Program-made: the position numbers and the translations under genes
The notes under the pieces: model-generated
The model's database searches: none
What the model was told of the DNA's origin: nothing
Seen by the model: only the letters and a program-made list of their open reading frames with translations
Origin: Mansonella perstans
Taxonomy: Eukaryota > Nematoda > Chromadorea > Rhabditida > Onchocercidae
Direction: 5' to 3'
NCBI GenBank assembly: GCA_037074765.1
Contig: JBAMDO010000075.1
Coordinates: 62,001-126,000, forward strand
DNA: 64,000 bases
Shown here: positions 1-13,900 of the stretch, piece by piece
How positions within the stretch are numbered: position 1 is the first letter of the stretch
Layout: every line of letters begins with the position of its first letter

Positions 1-260
1 ACAAAACGCTGATACTACTACTCCCAGTAAATTCTGGTCCTGTTGGTACATTTGAATAGTGGTAGTAAATACTAGTAAATACTCGTACTAGTAAGTACTG
101 GTACCATTGATATAATTATAAACCTGGTACTGATAGAACTGGGTACCCTACTACCGGTATCACAAAAATACTGGTATTATTAAATACTGAGAATACTGGT
201 ATTACCAAAACTGGTAATGGTAGTACCATTAACTATTATTATTAATGAATACTGGCATTA
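1..260. repeat. Degenerate ACTGGTA/ACTAGTA short repeat
   Basis: Many imperfect copies of ACTGGTATTA, TAGTAAATACTGG and related words are scattered over the first 260 bases. No coding frame is visible. The segment lies inside the grh-1 intron or flank that runs off the left edge. Confidence 0.5.
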
Positions 261-931
261 CTGGTATTAATAGTAAAGTATTCTACTGCTTGCAAAGGCA
301 CATCACAGTATTATTGCTGTAGCAAAAGAACAGGAATTAAAAATAAGTAACTATTTTATATATTAATTAGCAAAAAAAAAAATGATATTTTCAAGTATTA
401 AAAAAATTTTTTTAATACTTTTTGGTTATACAAATGAAAAAAAAACTTCGAAATTTCCTTAACCAAACCTTTTAAATTTTAATAACATTTAATTTTTTAT
501 ATATAAATAACAAATTAATATTAAATAATTGTGAAATTAAAAAAAAACTTTACAAATTTTTTTTATTATTCCATTTTTTTCATTAAATATTTTAATAATA
601 CTTTAAGTTTATATAATTAAAATTATATTTAAATAAAAAAGCGAAGGTAAATTAAATACTAGTAAAAAGTATAAGAAGCAATTAAATCCATTAATTAATT
701 GGTGTTTAATTATATTTCGCAAAAAGCTTGGAAGATTTCCATTGCCAAAAATTGAAAATTCAATATTTTAATTAATTATAATGTAAGTTAAAAAATAAAT
801 GTTAAAAATATTATAATCGTTAATTCCATTAGTTAAAAAAATATGCTAATTAAAAGTAACTCATTTATTTAAAGGCCAATTATTTAATATTATAAGGTAT
901 TTTTGTAGGAAAAATGAAAAGCAAAACTTAC

Positions 932-1263
932 TTTAACCGTAGGACTTTTTAATGGTTTACAAAGATCCGGAATGTAATCAAATGAGACAGTATAAAATTG
1001 TCCTTTATTGACGTATGTCATTCGATCATCCTCCTTCCGAACAGATGTTGATATTGGTGCTTCTAATACGTATTGAAAACCCAGACTATTTTCTCTGTAA
1101 AAAAAAGGTAAAAAAAATTCAAAAAAAATTTTAAATTGAAAAAATACGTTAATTAAAATATTAAACTTTTTTCCATACTATAAATAAACAGAAATAATTA
1201 ACCACAATAAATAATTATTCGATAAAAATCAATCAACATTTTGTTTCATTAATTATTAATTCC

Positions 1264-1294
<31 letters not shown>

Positions 1295-4200
1295 AATTTT
1301 AAAAAAGTTTTTATACAAACAAATTATATCACTTAAAATTAATATATTTTTTTTATAACAATTTTTTTTTTTTTATAATTTTAATATTATTTATTAATTG
1401 TTTTTCTTTTATCAAAAATTATTTATTTTTTTTCATTCGCTAAAAGTAATTGAAAAAAATGAGTGGTAGTATTATTTGATTCTGTGACTGATATAGTTTT
1501 GTATCACTTTTGAAATAGAATTTTTTGCTAATTAATTTTTTACTAAGGATTAATTTATTTAATTAATGAATGCAAGGAAAAAAATAAAGTCGTAATTTTT
1601 TTTTTTGATCAACTGATAAATTGAAGTAATGAAATAGGCCAAATTGTTTCTTAAAATACTGAAAGAGCTTAGAGCATATAAGAAATACTATAAATAAAAT
1701 AATTTGTATTAAGAAAAACTATGCGTATTATGATTTAATAAGTGCTATTGTGATGGAATTCAAATACATTTATGTATTATTATGGCAGTATAGCTTATAT
1801 ATTACTATTAAATTAATACTACTATTAAAGAATTCAAATATACTTGTGTATTATTATGGCAGTACACTTACGTATTATTATTAAATCAATATTAAACCAA
1901 AGGTTTTCAAATATACATATATTTATTATGGCATTGAAGCACAGATTATTATCATTAAAATGGTACAGCTGTAAATGAGTTTGTATTTGGGTACATGCAT
2001 ATATTTGTGTGCATATCTGTGTATGCATGTGTATACTCATTGATTGTGTGCTAATTTATTCAATAATAAATTATTACGAAATACTTTTCCCATATTTTAA
2101 TTTATTTTAATTATATTTTACTAATACATCAGTTCATGTATTTATAACGAGAAGACTTTGTATGTTAAGCCGATTTCATTTCACAATATTATAATTAATA
2201 AGACATCCATATTTGATATATGTAAATCTTTGATAGCGCAAATAATTAACTGGTGGTAAAATTCAATTTTGATCAAAAGGTCATTTTCCGTTCAATAGAT
2301 CGAAAAAAATGTCACACTGTTAATTCGTTTTTTTATTAATTCATTTTAACTTTGCGATATCTATCAGACGTAATCACTTAAAGTATAAAATAAGGTGATG
2401 AAAATTATTTATAATATTTAAGTGGTCATTCAAAATATTTAACTGGTCATTTAAAATAATCAAAGTAAATTAAAAAAAGTACTCAATGTATATAAAGTAA
2501 ATGTATTTAAAGTGAGTAATAAAAGGTGGAAAATATTTTTAAGTGATTTATTTCAAGTATTTTAAGTGATTTATTTCAAGTATATTTTAAGTGATTTATT
2601 TCAAGTATTGTGAATTTAAGTAAAGTATTCAAAGTGCTCAATTTAATATTTAATTAAGGTACATATCATATTATGAATAAGCAATAAAAATGAATTAATC
2701 AAAAATTTTTAAAATGTTTTAAAAATGAAAAGCAAAAAAAAAATGTGTTGAATTTTAATCAAATTTTAATTTAAGAAGAAATAAAAAAGTTATAGCTTTT
2801 TCAATTAAGAAGAAATAAAGAAGTGAAGAAGAAATAAAATTAATTATACGGAAATATGTAACTTGACAAAAAACTAGGTTTTAATTAAATGTCATAAAGA
2901 AATAGTATGCAATTAATTATGCAAATCAATAAAATAAATGGAACGAAATTTTTGTAGAGCAAAAGTATTTTTACAAATTTTTTTTCAAAAAATTAAATCA
3001 AATTTTCAATAAAGCTTTTTTTTTCTTTTTGATGCATTTGTTATGTAATAATTGAAAACGAACAATTTTGGGATAATGACCGGTGAATCCCGTGTGCTTA
3101 ATGAACGTTCAGTCCGATCACTGGTAGCTGTTTGAATACCATGTAATACTTCTGTTGCTGCATAAAAATCTTCATTCTTTGTTGCAATTAAGGATAAATC
3201 AGCGCCAATACCACTATCTACCGGTGATGGCATTTCGACAGCAGTTTTATATACCCGAGGTTCTGGTTGCTGTTGTGGTTGCTGTTGTTGTTGCTGTTGT
3301 CGTTGTGATTGTTGTTGCTGTTGCTGAGGTTGTGGTGGTATCTCTTGGGGATACTGTAAAGCACTGGCTCGTTGCTGCTGCTGCTGATATTGCTGATAGT
3401 GTTCCATGGGACGTTGCCATTCATGTGCTGTTACAGCACCTTGGAATACGGTTGGATAATAAAGTGATGTAGCACTAGATGGAGCTGTAATAATGGACGT
3501 TTGACCTTGTGCAAGTCCAATAGCTGCATAATCAGTATAGACTCGACTATAGCTAGGCATTGAATAATATTGCTCAATTGGTTGCATTTTGCTTAAATCC
3601 TGCAAACTTGGCTGACTAAGTGGTGCCAAATCAATGGGTTCATTTTTTGGTGAAAAATCATGTTGATGTTGCTGTTGTTGTTGTTGTCCACGACCTGGAA
3701 AAGAAAAAAAGAAGTAATCTGAAATTATTTTTTAAATATTTTTTTTTTGATCAATAAAACTGATAAACAATAATTTTTTTTTTTAAAGATAAATATTACA
3801 GTATGACTAGATTTTGTTCTTTCTTTTTTATTTGTCTATATATTTATTATTTACCTATACAATTAAACAATAATATATATTAAAATTTACATATTAAATA
3901 AGATAATAATTGAAAATTATGGTCAAATGATGTGAAAAATATTTATCCAATACAAGGAAATTATTTGTTAAATTATACCAATAATTATAATTTTATTAGA
4001 ATTTCTCTTTAAAATGTTTATTAAAATTTTCTTTAGAAATAGAATAGAAAGAGAGAGAGAAAGAGCAAGAAGCAGAGAAAGGAGGGAAAGAGAGAAGAAC
4101 AATGAATTTTTCATCTTATCTTTTTTTACTACTTAACAGATAAATGTTAAGCAGTTTTAGGCCAAAGAAATGTTACTTTTAGGTATTAATTCAAAGAAGT

Positions 4201-4600
4201 GCAGATGGTTATTTCCTTCTCACAGATAAAACTTCTATCCTAAACCGGTGCTCTGAGTACTTTCAAACTCTTTCCAACATCAATCTTGTAATTAAAAGCT
4301 CAGCAATTCAATAAATCGTTCAACAAACGACAAAAACAGAACTAGATATAGCTCCCATGCTGCAGGAAGCTCTTAAAGCTGTAAAGCAGATAAAAAATGA
4401 CAAGTGGTTAATTTCAAATTTTTCAGGTGCACAAGGTGTTAATTTGTTAAAATTAATAATTCTTTTTTTAAACCTGGCGGTGCAGTTTTGATAACTGATG
4501 ATGAATCCAAATGGAATTGTTGTTGTTGCTGGGATTGCGACGAAGACATCGTCGCCGTAGCGCGGATTGATGATTGCGAATCGAACGACTCCAATTTCAT
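932..4600 (-). CDS. grh-1: Grainyhead-family transcription factor, 5' part (CP2 domain truncated by window edge)
   Basis: Three exons join in phase on the minus strand: 4600-4474, 3694-3064 and 1094-932 (127+631+163 nt = 307 codons). The last ends at a GTAAGT donor, so the gene continues past the left edge. Residues 1 to about 250 are low-complexity and rich in Gln, Ser and Pro, with several CAA/CAG runs, as expected of a Grainyhead activation region. Just before the second junction is an IPK motif. The third exon then reads LGFQYVLEAPISTS, followed by RMTYVNKGQFY and KPLKSPTVK, a near-textbook start of the Grainyhead/CP2 DNA-binding domain. Family knowledge: Grainyhead factors control epidermal and cuticle genes in the nucleus. 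The start is the first ATG of exon 4612-4474 in the frame that stays open; an upstream leader exon appears to end near 4731. The exon-2 donor (GTTCGT at 3063) is the weakest junction. The family assignment is secure; exact boundaries are inferred. Confidence 0.85.
1095..3063 (-). other. Intron of grh-1, no gene seen
   Basis: AT-rich intron with A and T homopolymers (for example near 1263-1286). A short repeat at about 2390-2640 is built from 'AGTGATTTATTTCAAGTATTTTA'-like words. A short ORF at 1834-2040 (minus) has no splice support or recognisable domain. Confidence 0.6.
3240..3420 (-). repeat. CAG/CAA trinucleotide runs coding for polyglutamine in grh-1
   Basis: Within the second grh-1 exon, several interrupted CAA/CAG stretches encode Gln-rich segments broken by Pro, Ser, Arg and Tyr. 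The strand-reversed reading gives spurious Val-rich ORFs, which are shadows. Confidence 0.75.
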
Positions 4601-4612
4601 TCCTTGTAGGAC

Positions 4613-4860
4613 CTAAGAATAAAATAATTATGAGAAAGTTTTTTCTTTTTTCTTTCATTTCAAAAATACTCCATTTATATTTGTAAAAAAAAAAAAAACT
4701 TTATAAATATGTAGTTGTTTTTAACTTACCAGATATATTGTTCATGCAAATTTAAATACTCAATAACTTTTTTTTGCTATTGCTCGTTACTGTTGTTGTA
4801 ATTGTTGCTCTTGTTGTTATTGCTGTTGTTGTTAGGATTTTTTTTTCAAATTTTTATTAA
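4613..4860 (-). promoter_or_regulatory. Probable 5' leader exon and upstream region of grh-1
   Basis: On the minus strand a sequence ending at a strong GTAAGT donor near 4731 precedes the ATG-bearing exon across a short intron. In the grh-1 reading phase it carries a stop, so it is best read as 5' UTR. It contains an ATG that would open a different frame across the next exon, a possible upstream ORF. An AAC/CAA-rich stretch lies further upstream. No TATA element or initiator could be assigned. Confidence 0.4.
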
Positions 4861-5847
4861 TGTTGAAATTGATGTGAAGTGTGAAAAGTAATAGGAAAGA
4901 AAAGCAAAAAGGAAAGAGATAAAAATTGCTGAACATTTTGGAATTGATATGAAGGACAGGTTATGTATTGTGAGTAGACAGGTTTTACGGCTTTAGGCTT
5001 GTTACAATCTCATGCCTGGGTCAAACTAACAAGTATATAAGAAATAAAGGTCTTTTTTTTAGACGAGGAACCGGTATTGCCAAGAAAGTGTTCCATATTT
5101 TCTTAGAGCAACAGATCAGGGTAACACTGGTTCTTCGTTCAAGGTGAAAAAAAAAGTGAGGTGAAAAGGTGTATGAGGAATAATAAGGAAGGGAAATTTG
5201 GTTCATTTGTATTACTAGTGGTTATATCGTAGGTACTACTGTGCTTGATGTTCATGGTGATGATGGTAGCAGTAGCAAACATCAGTAGTAGTAGTAGTAT
5301 TACTACTACTACTAGTAGTAGTAACAGAAGAAACAGGCTTACCCACTATCCGGTCCTTGTTCCTCCTCGTTGGCCCGTTTTCGTCGTTGTCGTCGTTGGT
5401 TTGGTTTTGGTGTGCCGTACGGCAAGGACTGGATCGTGTCCGCTCCTGTTAGGTGCCAGTTGATGTGGTGTTGGTAGAAGGGCAGGGCAAGTTATCGTCG
5501 TTGCTGGTTCGGTATCTGGTATCTGTGTGTGAATATATTGGTATGTATGTGTATGTATGTATGTATGTATGCCAAGATGAAGATATGCACAATGTAATGT
5601 AGAAAAAGGGCCGGTCCTTCTGGTCCTTTTACTACCACTTCCTATTTCGCCCGTTCCTTCACTTTTCAAATTAAAAGAAGACGGTAAAAATTCCTGATGA
5701 AATAGTACATCTACAGAAGTAGTGTCACATATAGTTTACACATCTACACACTACACACACACATGCGCACATACATATATACATACACACACATGAACTT
5801 AATACATTGAATTCATTGGAGGAACTCGAAAAACCAGTAATGATCAG

Positions 5848-5871
5848 TATTTGTGATGATGATGAAGATGG

Positions 5872-5911
<40 letters not shown>

Positions 5912-5960
5912 AGTAGGATGATTTTGGGGTGGCCGATATTGGAATGGAATGGAATGGAAT
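5848..5960. repeat. (GAT)n microsatellite followed by (GGAAT)n
   Basis: More than a dozen GAT/ATG triplets run in a row from about 5848 to 5913, followed near 5940 by tandem GGAAT pentamers. The GAT run creates an artificial poly-Ile ORF on the minus strand. Confidence 0.85.
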
Positions 5961-8900
5961 GAAAAGGAGGGCAAACTTTTCAACGATGCGGAGAAAAGGG
6001 GGGCGATCGTGAGCGATATTGAAAAGTTAGAGGAAGAGGTGGAAGAAGAAGAAAGGGTAGAAAAGTAAGAAGGAGGAGATGATGTTTTGAGGGGAGTGTG
6101 TTGAGGGAGGACGGGTTCAAGGTGGGAAATAGCATGAGGGGACAGGTATAATCCATCTGTCAACTGCTGAACTTCTGCAGCTGTCAACTGCAGAATTTCT
6201 ACATATTACTACTACCAATCTATTAACCACCATATATCGCTGATCCATTGCTATTTTTATTTCCAAATTTGTTAACCATCCCATAACTTCTTTCTACATT
6301 CTTCCTTCTTCTTTTCTGTCATTGTTTTCATCTTCTTCTGTCGTAAAAATGCTGTAATTACTGCAAATCGTTGAATGTTATGTTGCACTAGCAATAACAA
6401 AAAATATTAAACTTCATTTACAAAAAGTGGAAGAAAAATGTTAATTTTATTGTAAATGTATATGTCTGTGTATGTGTATATTTGTATGTGTGCATGTATG
6501 TATGTGTGTGTCACCATCATCATCATCTTTTGTGCTGTCACTACTGTTTTGCTACAACTACTACTGCTGTATGTTATCTTAGTAATAGGTATACAAGTTT
6601 ACGATTTTGTCACCATTGATTTCATGAAGCCAAATTATTTCAACCTGTCTCTCCTGTATCCATTTATTATTGTTATCGTAAATTTTGTAGTATGTCTATG
6701 TCTATATTTCTATTAAAGTATATACATGCATATACATGTGAGTGTGTGTGTGTGTGTGTGTGTGCGCGTATATGAGTAAGATTCGAAAACGAAATGAAAG
6801 TTGAAAAATGGGAAAAAGGCAAATTTATTTTACCTTCTTCGGTCATCTATCAAAATTCTCTTCCATTAAACATCATTAAATAATGTTAGTTAGTTTCGTT
6901 GATCAATTGGTTGATTGACTGTTGTTGTTGTTTGGTTGATTTGGTTGCTTTTGGTTGATCGGTTGATTGGTTGGATGATCATCAATAATTATCGTTGTTG
7001 TCGTTGTTGTAGTAAAATCATTGCAAGCGTTATTGCCAGCCAATTCTTTCCAATTTTACTCATTCAACTGAATTTTCAAAATCATAATAATACATAACAA
7101 TCATTCGAAGATAATTTTTCCCACTTGATGGCAAATTTTAATTCCAATTATTGTTGGCAAAAAATTTTTTGAAATTAAAAATAAAAATCAGGAATGCATG
7201 ACGAATGTAATAATGAAATTATTTTGTTGATTGAAAAAAATGCGCGAAAAAAAACAACAATAACATGAAAAGAAGACTTTTTTTAAAATAATATCGAATT
7301 GAAATTTGACTTTCCAATATTTTCAATTCCAATTTCGATGTCAAATTTTTAGCAATGGAATAAAATAATGCAAAGAAAAAATTTGACGAAAATCTTTTAA
7401 AAATCCTCATTTTTAGCACCGTGGTACATATATTGTTTACTTGGCTTAAGAAAAACATTTCTTAATCTTATTTTAACTTTTTTTCTTTTCCAAATTTCAT
7501 TTCTCAAACTTACTCACTCTGGTGTCTCTGAAGACAAATAATTTTACCGGGAAAAGGCTGTAATTATTTAATTTAAAAATTTGATTATTTTTATTATTGA
7601 AGTAAATTTTGCATTAGTCTAATTTTCACAGTAACAATATTAATATAACAATAATAATAATAATGTCTTTTTACAAAAAAAAAGAGAAATTAAGCCCAAT
7701 AAAAAATATTATTGAAATGAATGCATTGTGTTAATTAGTTATTTCAGTGAACTGTTTGATATGCGGCATTGGTTTAATACGATTAAAATGAGAATTAAAA
7801 TATTTTTCATTTCATTTCCACCTGCTATTATTTTATTTCATCTATCAATACTATGTAACCAAATACTGGAATGACTAATAAAATCAACCTGCTATTGTCA
7901 TTTTGCTCAGAAAATCCGGCAGCACCGGTTTAACACTAAAATAACACTTATAAGCGTCTTTTTTCCCCTTTTCCCTTTGCTCCATCTTTTCATTCAAATT
8001 TTCAATTGAATGAATAAATGAAACAAGAAGTGCTGAAAGATGATGACCTTTTTTTGTTACAGAGTGAAAACTGGTCTGTGACAAAAAAAAATGGATCGTG
8101 AAAGGTCGAATTAGGAGTTCAATCAAGCTTGATAAACTGTTGAAGTGCTATTTTATGATCAAAAATTAAACTTTCGGACACTACAATAATGTGTGTCCAT
8201 ATTTTTATTTTCATGAGATAACAACCACTTAATGATTGATTAATTTAGTTAAATAATAATTAATTAATTTCATTAAATTTTACCATTTCAATACACATGA
8301 TATTTTTGATAAAAATCGATAAGCTAAAAGCTAAAAGTTATTCATTTACTCATCTAATACCTTGTAAATAAATTATTAGCAAATGAACTTATTCATTATT
8401 TTATTATAACAGAAGATATGTACCATAAGTTGAAAACAAAATTTGATTTTACTGAAAACAAAAAAAAAAAAAAAAAAAAAACCGAAACTGAAAGTTAACA
8501 CTTCGAAAGATATTATCAAATTAGTGAATTTTTCAAAATTTTAGGAAAATAACGACTGATATTTGTAATTATAAAAACTGCAAAAAGTAATGGACAGAGA
8601 TTGATAATTAATTTAAAAAAAAAATTTTAAAAGCAATAAATTAATTGAGTAATAAATTCTATCTTAGACATACATCCTGAAATAGAGATGCAAAAAGACT
8701 TATTGGATGCTGTAATTAAATAATAACAAAGTTTGTTTACTTTGATTATTATTCTATAAATAACTAGTTTTTTTTTAGATCAAAGTCATTTTTAAAATAG
8801 ATTTTTTTTTTTAAAATCATAAAAAACATTTAATTTCATGATATGTCAATTTCAACATGTACTCTATCACTGAATGTTGACAAAAAACAATCGAACAGTA

Positions 8901-10199
8901 CAAAAGCTAATGCGCGAAACAAACATCGTATATGAGGAAATTATTGATCTGTAATATAGGTTAATGCGGAACTTATTAACCTGTAATGTACCTGTAATAT
9001 AGGTTAATTGCATTTGTTAATTATCAGCATAGTTAATGTAAGCATCCTGTAAAAAATTTCTCAATGATATAATTATCATCAATGATTTATTTGCATAATG
9101 GATACTTCATGTGTATTTAATAGAAGATAAAGGATGAATTAATTTTTTATCACACTTCATTGATTAATTAAATAATTAATTGTCCTCTGCTAATAGATTT
9201 GTTAGAACATTTTAAATTCGCATGTCAATTCGTTAACAAATTCTGAAACCAGGCTTAAATTTAATTTAAATTACAAATTGCAAAAATTCATTACATTTAT
9301 TAATGAAATGCATATAGTAGTAATAATAGCAGTTATAATAATAACAACTGAAAAATGATAAAATTTTTCTTCACCAATTTTTTTTTAAAATTTCTTATCA
9401 ATTTATGTCAAATTTTTGAGCCTTCATTAAAAATATGATTTTTAAAAAATTATATTGGGAAATTTTTTTTTGAAAATTGAAAAGAAATGATGACGATAGT
9501 AATGACTTTAAAAAAATGATAATTAATACAAATAAAAATTTTCTCTTTTGCCATTGCAACGAAATAAATTTTTAATAGAAGTTTTGTGGAAATCGGTATA
9601 TTCTGGAATTTTTCTTCAGTTATAAATTTATTACAGAAGTTTTGTGGAATTGGGTATATTCCGGAGTATTTTCTCGGTAGTATATTTATTGCATAAGAAT
9701 TTTTTTCCTCGGTGAATTCTGCAAATTTCCCTCTGGGAATTTTTCCTGAAATTTTTCCCAAAAATCTGATAATAGAAAATAATTGAAACAAATTTTTTTT
9801 TACCAATTATTTCAAATTACAGAGAGTTGCACAACCTTCTTTTTTTCCTTTTGCTGCTTCAATGATTTTAAATACTGGTTGGAAAAAATATGAAATGAAA
9901 ATTTTACAGTTTTGAAACTACGGTTGCAAAAAATTTAAAAGTGATGAAAAGAATATTTTTTAGCAATAAATGGAATGATAATAAATCAATGCAAATTTTT
10001 GAACTAAAAGAAAAACAAATCAAATATTTGTATTATTAAATTGTATAAGATGAAATTTCGATTAAAATGAAGCAATTTCTTTTTACAAAAGCAATTTTTT
10101 TGCATCAGAAATGAAACAAGTTCGCAATTTTCGATTGTTAAATAAATTGACCAAAGAAAAGAAATTAAAAATTATTATTTTTATTTTTAAATAAAAAAG

Positions 10200-10440
10200 A
10201 ACATCATTTAATCACTGAAACAATCATCACGAAAAAGAGCATCATTAAATTAGTAATATCATGATTATGAAAAAAGAACATCACCGAAATAATCATTATG
10301 AGGAAGGACATCACTAAAATAATCATTATGAAAAAGAACATCATTTAATCAGTAAAATAATGATTATGAAAAAAACTCAATTAATCTCCGAAAAAATAAT
10401 TATGAAAAAGACCTAATTTAATCACCGAAATAATCACTTC
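10200..10440. repeat. Degenerate minisatellite, unit about 36 bp
   Basis: Repeated words 'GAAAAAGAACATCA(T)TTAATCAC' and 'GAAATAATCATTATGA' recur about seven times with substitutions. Noncoding, between grh-1 and the 3' end of the RGS gene. Confidence 0.55.
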
Positions 10441-10989
10441 ATTTGTTTTAAGATTTCAATGATAAAAATGGAGTAAATGAAATTAAGACAAAAAAAAAAC
10501 AAACAAGAAGCGCAGAAATAAAAGGTTGTACGAATAACGGGCAATAAAAAAAAACGAGAAGTTTTTGATGAAATAATTTTTTAATTAGCAAAAATTTCAT
10601 TCAAAGATTTTTTTTGCCTGTAATTCAATCCTTTTTTATGCCCAACAATTCTTTATCTATGCCTAAATCAAATATATATAATTTTTCTTTGCATACCATA
10701 AAAAATTAATAAATAAATGCAAAGACAACTTTCATTAAATTTCTTGAATTTCATTAGTTTTTATTAATTTGATTAACTTTTATAGCTTTTAATGGAGAGC
10801 TTCGAAATGTTCATTGTTTGTATAATAAAATATTATTTCATCAAATATATTAATTATGTTAAAAATTTCTATTGAGGAATTAATATTTCCCGAAAATTCT
10901 TTTTCCAAAAAAATGTTTTTTAATTCACAAATATTATAATAGAGATAAAAAAGTCAATAAATTAAATTTAAATAAATAAATGAATGAAT

Positions 10990-13900
10990 TCAAAGTTCTT
11001 CCATTTGTCCATAGGAATCCAAAAGTTTCTTGTATAGATCTGAGGAAACGAAACGTGGATACGAATCACGCTGCATTAATAAATAAATTTGATTCTGAGC
11101 ATCATCAAACGTATATATTGTTGGATGTGTCATCGAATTGTTAATTTGTTCCCTAACATTTGAATCAAGCGACACTTCTTTAGCTGATAGAATTGAAATG
11201 AAATCTTCATAAATTATCCGTACCTAAAAAAAAAGACCAAATGAATTACATAAAACTTCAAGTTAAATTTATTTGTAGAAATTATCTGTAACAGAAATCA
11301 TAATTAAATACATAATAGTTCTAATTGAAAGATTTATTGTATGAAATAAAAATTTTATTATAGTTAAAAGTTTATTAGATAATTACAATTATTTATATTA
11401 ATTATTAATTTTCTTCGATTTAAATTTATTTACTTTTCTGCCTATTTGATGAATAAAATAATTTTGTTTTTTATCTATCTATTTGATCTATACAACTGAT
11501 CTAATTACATATCTGATCTCTATGTCCATTTCTCTATCCATCTATCCTTTTTCAATCTGTCTATCTATTAATCTATCCATCTGATCTACATATTTCATGC
11601 TTTTATCTATCTGATCTATCTATTTCTATCCATCTGTCTATCTATCTGTTTTCATTCTATCTACTCATGTATTTGATCTATTTATTTATTTTTTTCCAAA
11701 TCTACCTATCAATTTGATTTGTTTATCTATCTAATCTATCTATATCTATCTACCTAAATCTATACGTCCACCCATCTTTCTATTAATTGATTAATCCATT
11801 CATCTTCCAATCAATTTAATTGTCACTTATTTAACATTATCAAAATTCTATTTGAAATCAAGTATAGTACATAATTTACTTTGCTAAACCATTTCAAAGA
11901 AATGAATAAATAACAAATAAAGAAATTTCTTTTCATTCTAGAATACAAATCGAATTTCTTTGTTATAAAAAATATTTTATTATTTATTATTAAAAAAAGA
12001 ACAAACATATTTCGTCATTTTTAATAGTATCATTTAAAATTCTTTTTTCGCTTTTTGTTAATTCAACAAATAATGTTGCTTAATATTTTGTTGTACCTTA
12101 CTGTACAAACATTTTGTTTGGTATTTTACAGCATTTTATTGTACAAATATCTTACAGTATTTTTCAGTAAGACATTTCAGATGCGATTTGGGCGCTAATT
12201 TTTTACAGAAATCAAACTTTTAAAAATTATTTGCTATATATTTGAGAAAATAAAGAAAAATTTAACAGAATTTATCAAAGTTTATTTGTCCTTTTTTCTT
12301 TGCATATTTATTTTAAAAGTCATTTTTTTTTTTTTTATTCAAATAGAAGCTTAAAAATTACTGCGTAAAAGTATGGCTAAGAAGAAGCAGCGAAAGTTTA
12401 AAAGATTTCCAATTTTGAATTTATAACAAGCATATATTATTGTGATGAGATCAATTTCTTATTGCTGTGATTAAATACTTTATCACATTAATTGTAGTCT
12501 TCATATCCATAAAAAAATACTTTACGAAGTAAATTGTCGAAATAGTAAAATCATTGATTATATTTGTAATTAAATATCGTATAAGAGAAGTTGTAGAAAT
12601 AATAAGACTGTTCATTATATGTATAATCAAGTCAAGTACTATATAAAATACCTTATTGAAATATTAAAATCATTATGTTTGTAATTATTGTTTAGTTCCT
12701 ATTAAATTCCAATTATTGATATTGAAATTATTGATTGTGTAAGAATCATATTAAAGTGCTAAAATCATTAATTAAATTCATGATTAAATAACGCACTTAA
12801 ATAAACGAGTGAAGTAATACGACAACTTGTTATATCTCTAATTAAATATTCTATTAAATAGATAACTCAAATAAGATATTGATTAAATTTATAATTAAAT
12901 TTAACAAAAAATTGTATTCATTAGATAACAACAGCTAACCTTTTCTGAAATTTTTTCATCATTTACTTCATGCTTCAACTCTTCACATGCTTGCCAAAAT
13001 AAAATATTTTCATCGCTAAATTCACTTTTTAAAAATTGCGCAAAGCATTTTTGTCCCACTGAAAAACAAAAAAAAAGAATCAGTCGAGAGTTTTTAAATC
13101 GAGGAAAAGGATTTTTTCATTTTAACAAATTGATATTCAATGATATTTGAAAATTAGTGTTAGTACTTCTACTACAACAACAACAACTACTACTGCTACT
13201 TACTACTACTACTGCTACTACTGCTACTACTGCTACTACTATTACTACTACAATTTTCTCAACCATTAATATATTTTTTCAATTAATTTGCTAAAATAAT
13301 TTTTTTTTAAACTTTTCGATTTCAGTCTTACATTAAGCATTAAATTAATTTCAATTCTGCATGTTTTAAACCTGGAAATTTTCAAAAATATTTAATTTGT
13401 GTACCAACGGAAGTAAAAAATACCGACAAATTTGTCTCTGTGCTTTCGTTTATTTTGAAGCGAAAAGAAAAAAATTGAAGAAATACGAATGATAACAATG
13501 AACAATTTGTCAAATGATAAGGAGTGATAAAGAGAGAAAGTGAGAAAGAGAAAAGGTGAGAAACCCCACCTCCTTCTAATAATTTGGGCAAATCGACCGT
13601 CAAAAGTATCAAATATTAGAGTTGAAAAAGATGGAAGGAAATTTTATCGGTGATCTAATGAAGTGGCACCTCTTTCCACTAACAAATACTGTGTATTACC
13701 TGTTCCAGAAATCAAACAAGTACTACTACCTGTTTCAAATATCAAGTACTGTAACTTGTTTCAAATATCAAATATTGTTACTTGTTCTGCATATTAAAAA
13801 CTTTCAGTTGTCTCGAATATCAACCATTGTAATCTGTTGCGAATTACGAACACCACCAAACAATTTCGAATATCGACTATCACTATTCATTTCGCATATC

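Larger units (their letters stand above)
4861..10989. other. Intergenic region between grh-1 and the RGS gene
   Basis: I see no exon chain here. The segment holds TG/CA and GTAT runs (5530-5780, 6450-6510, 6740-6770), a GAT run (about 5848-5913), GGAAT copies (about 5940-5960), purine-rich tracts and long A/T homopolymers. Several ORFs of 60-120 codons (for example 5813-6187 minus, 9450-9806 minus) are repeat-driven or have only AT-rich composition. Confidence 0.6.

Noticed and set aside
3155..3472. Val-rich plus-strand ORF
   Set aside because: It is the antisense shadow of the grh-1 Gln-rich exon.
9450..9806. 118-codon minus-strand ORF
   Set aside because: Contains a diverged internal direct repeat (AGAAGTTTTGTGGAA...GGTATATTC, twice) and Lys/Phe/Ile-rich composition; no evidence of a gene.
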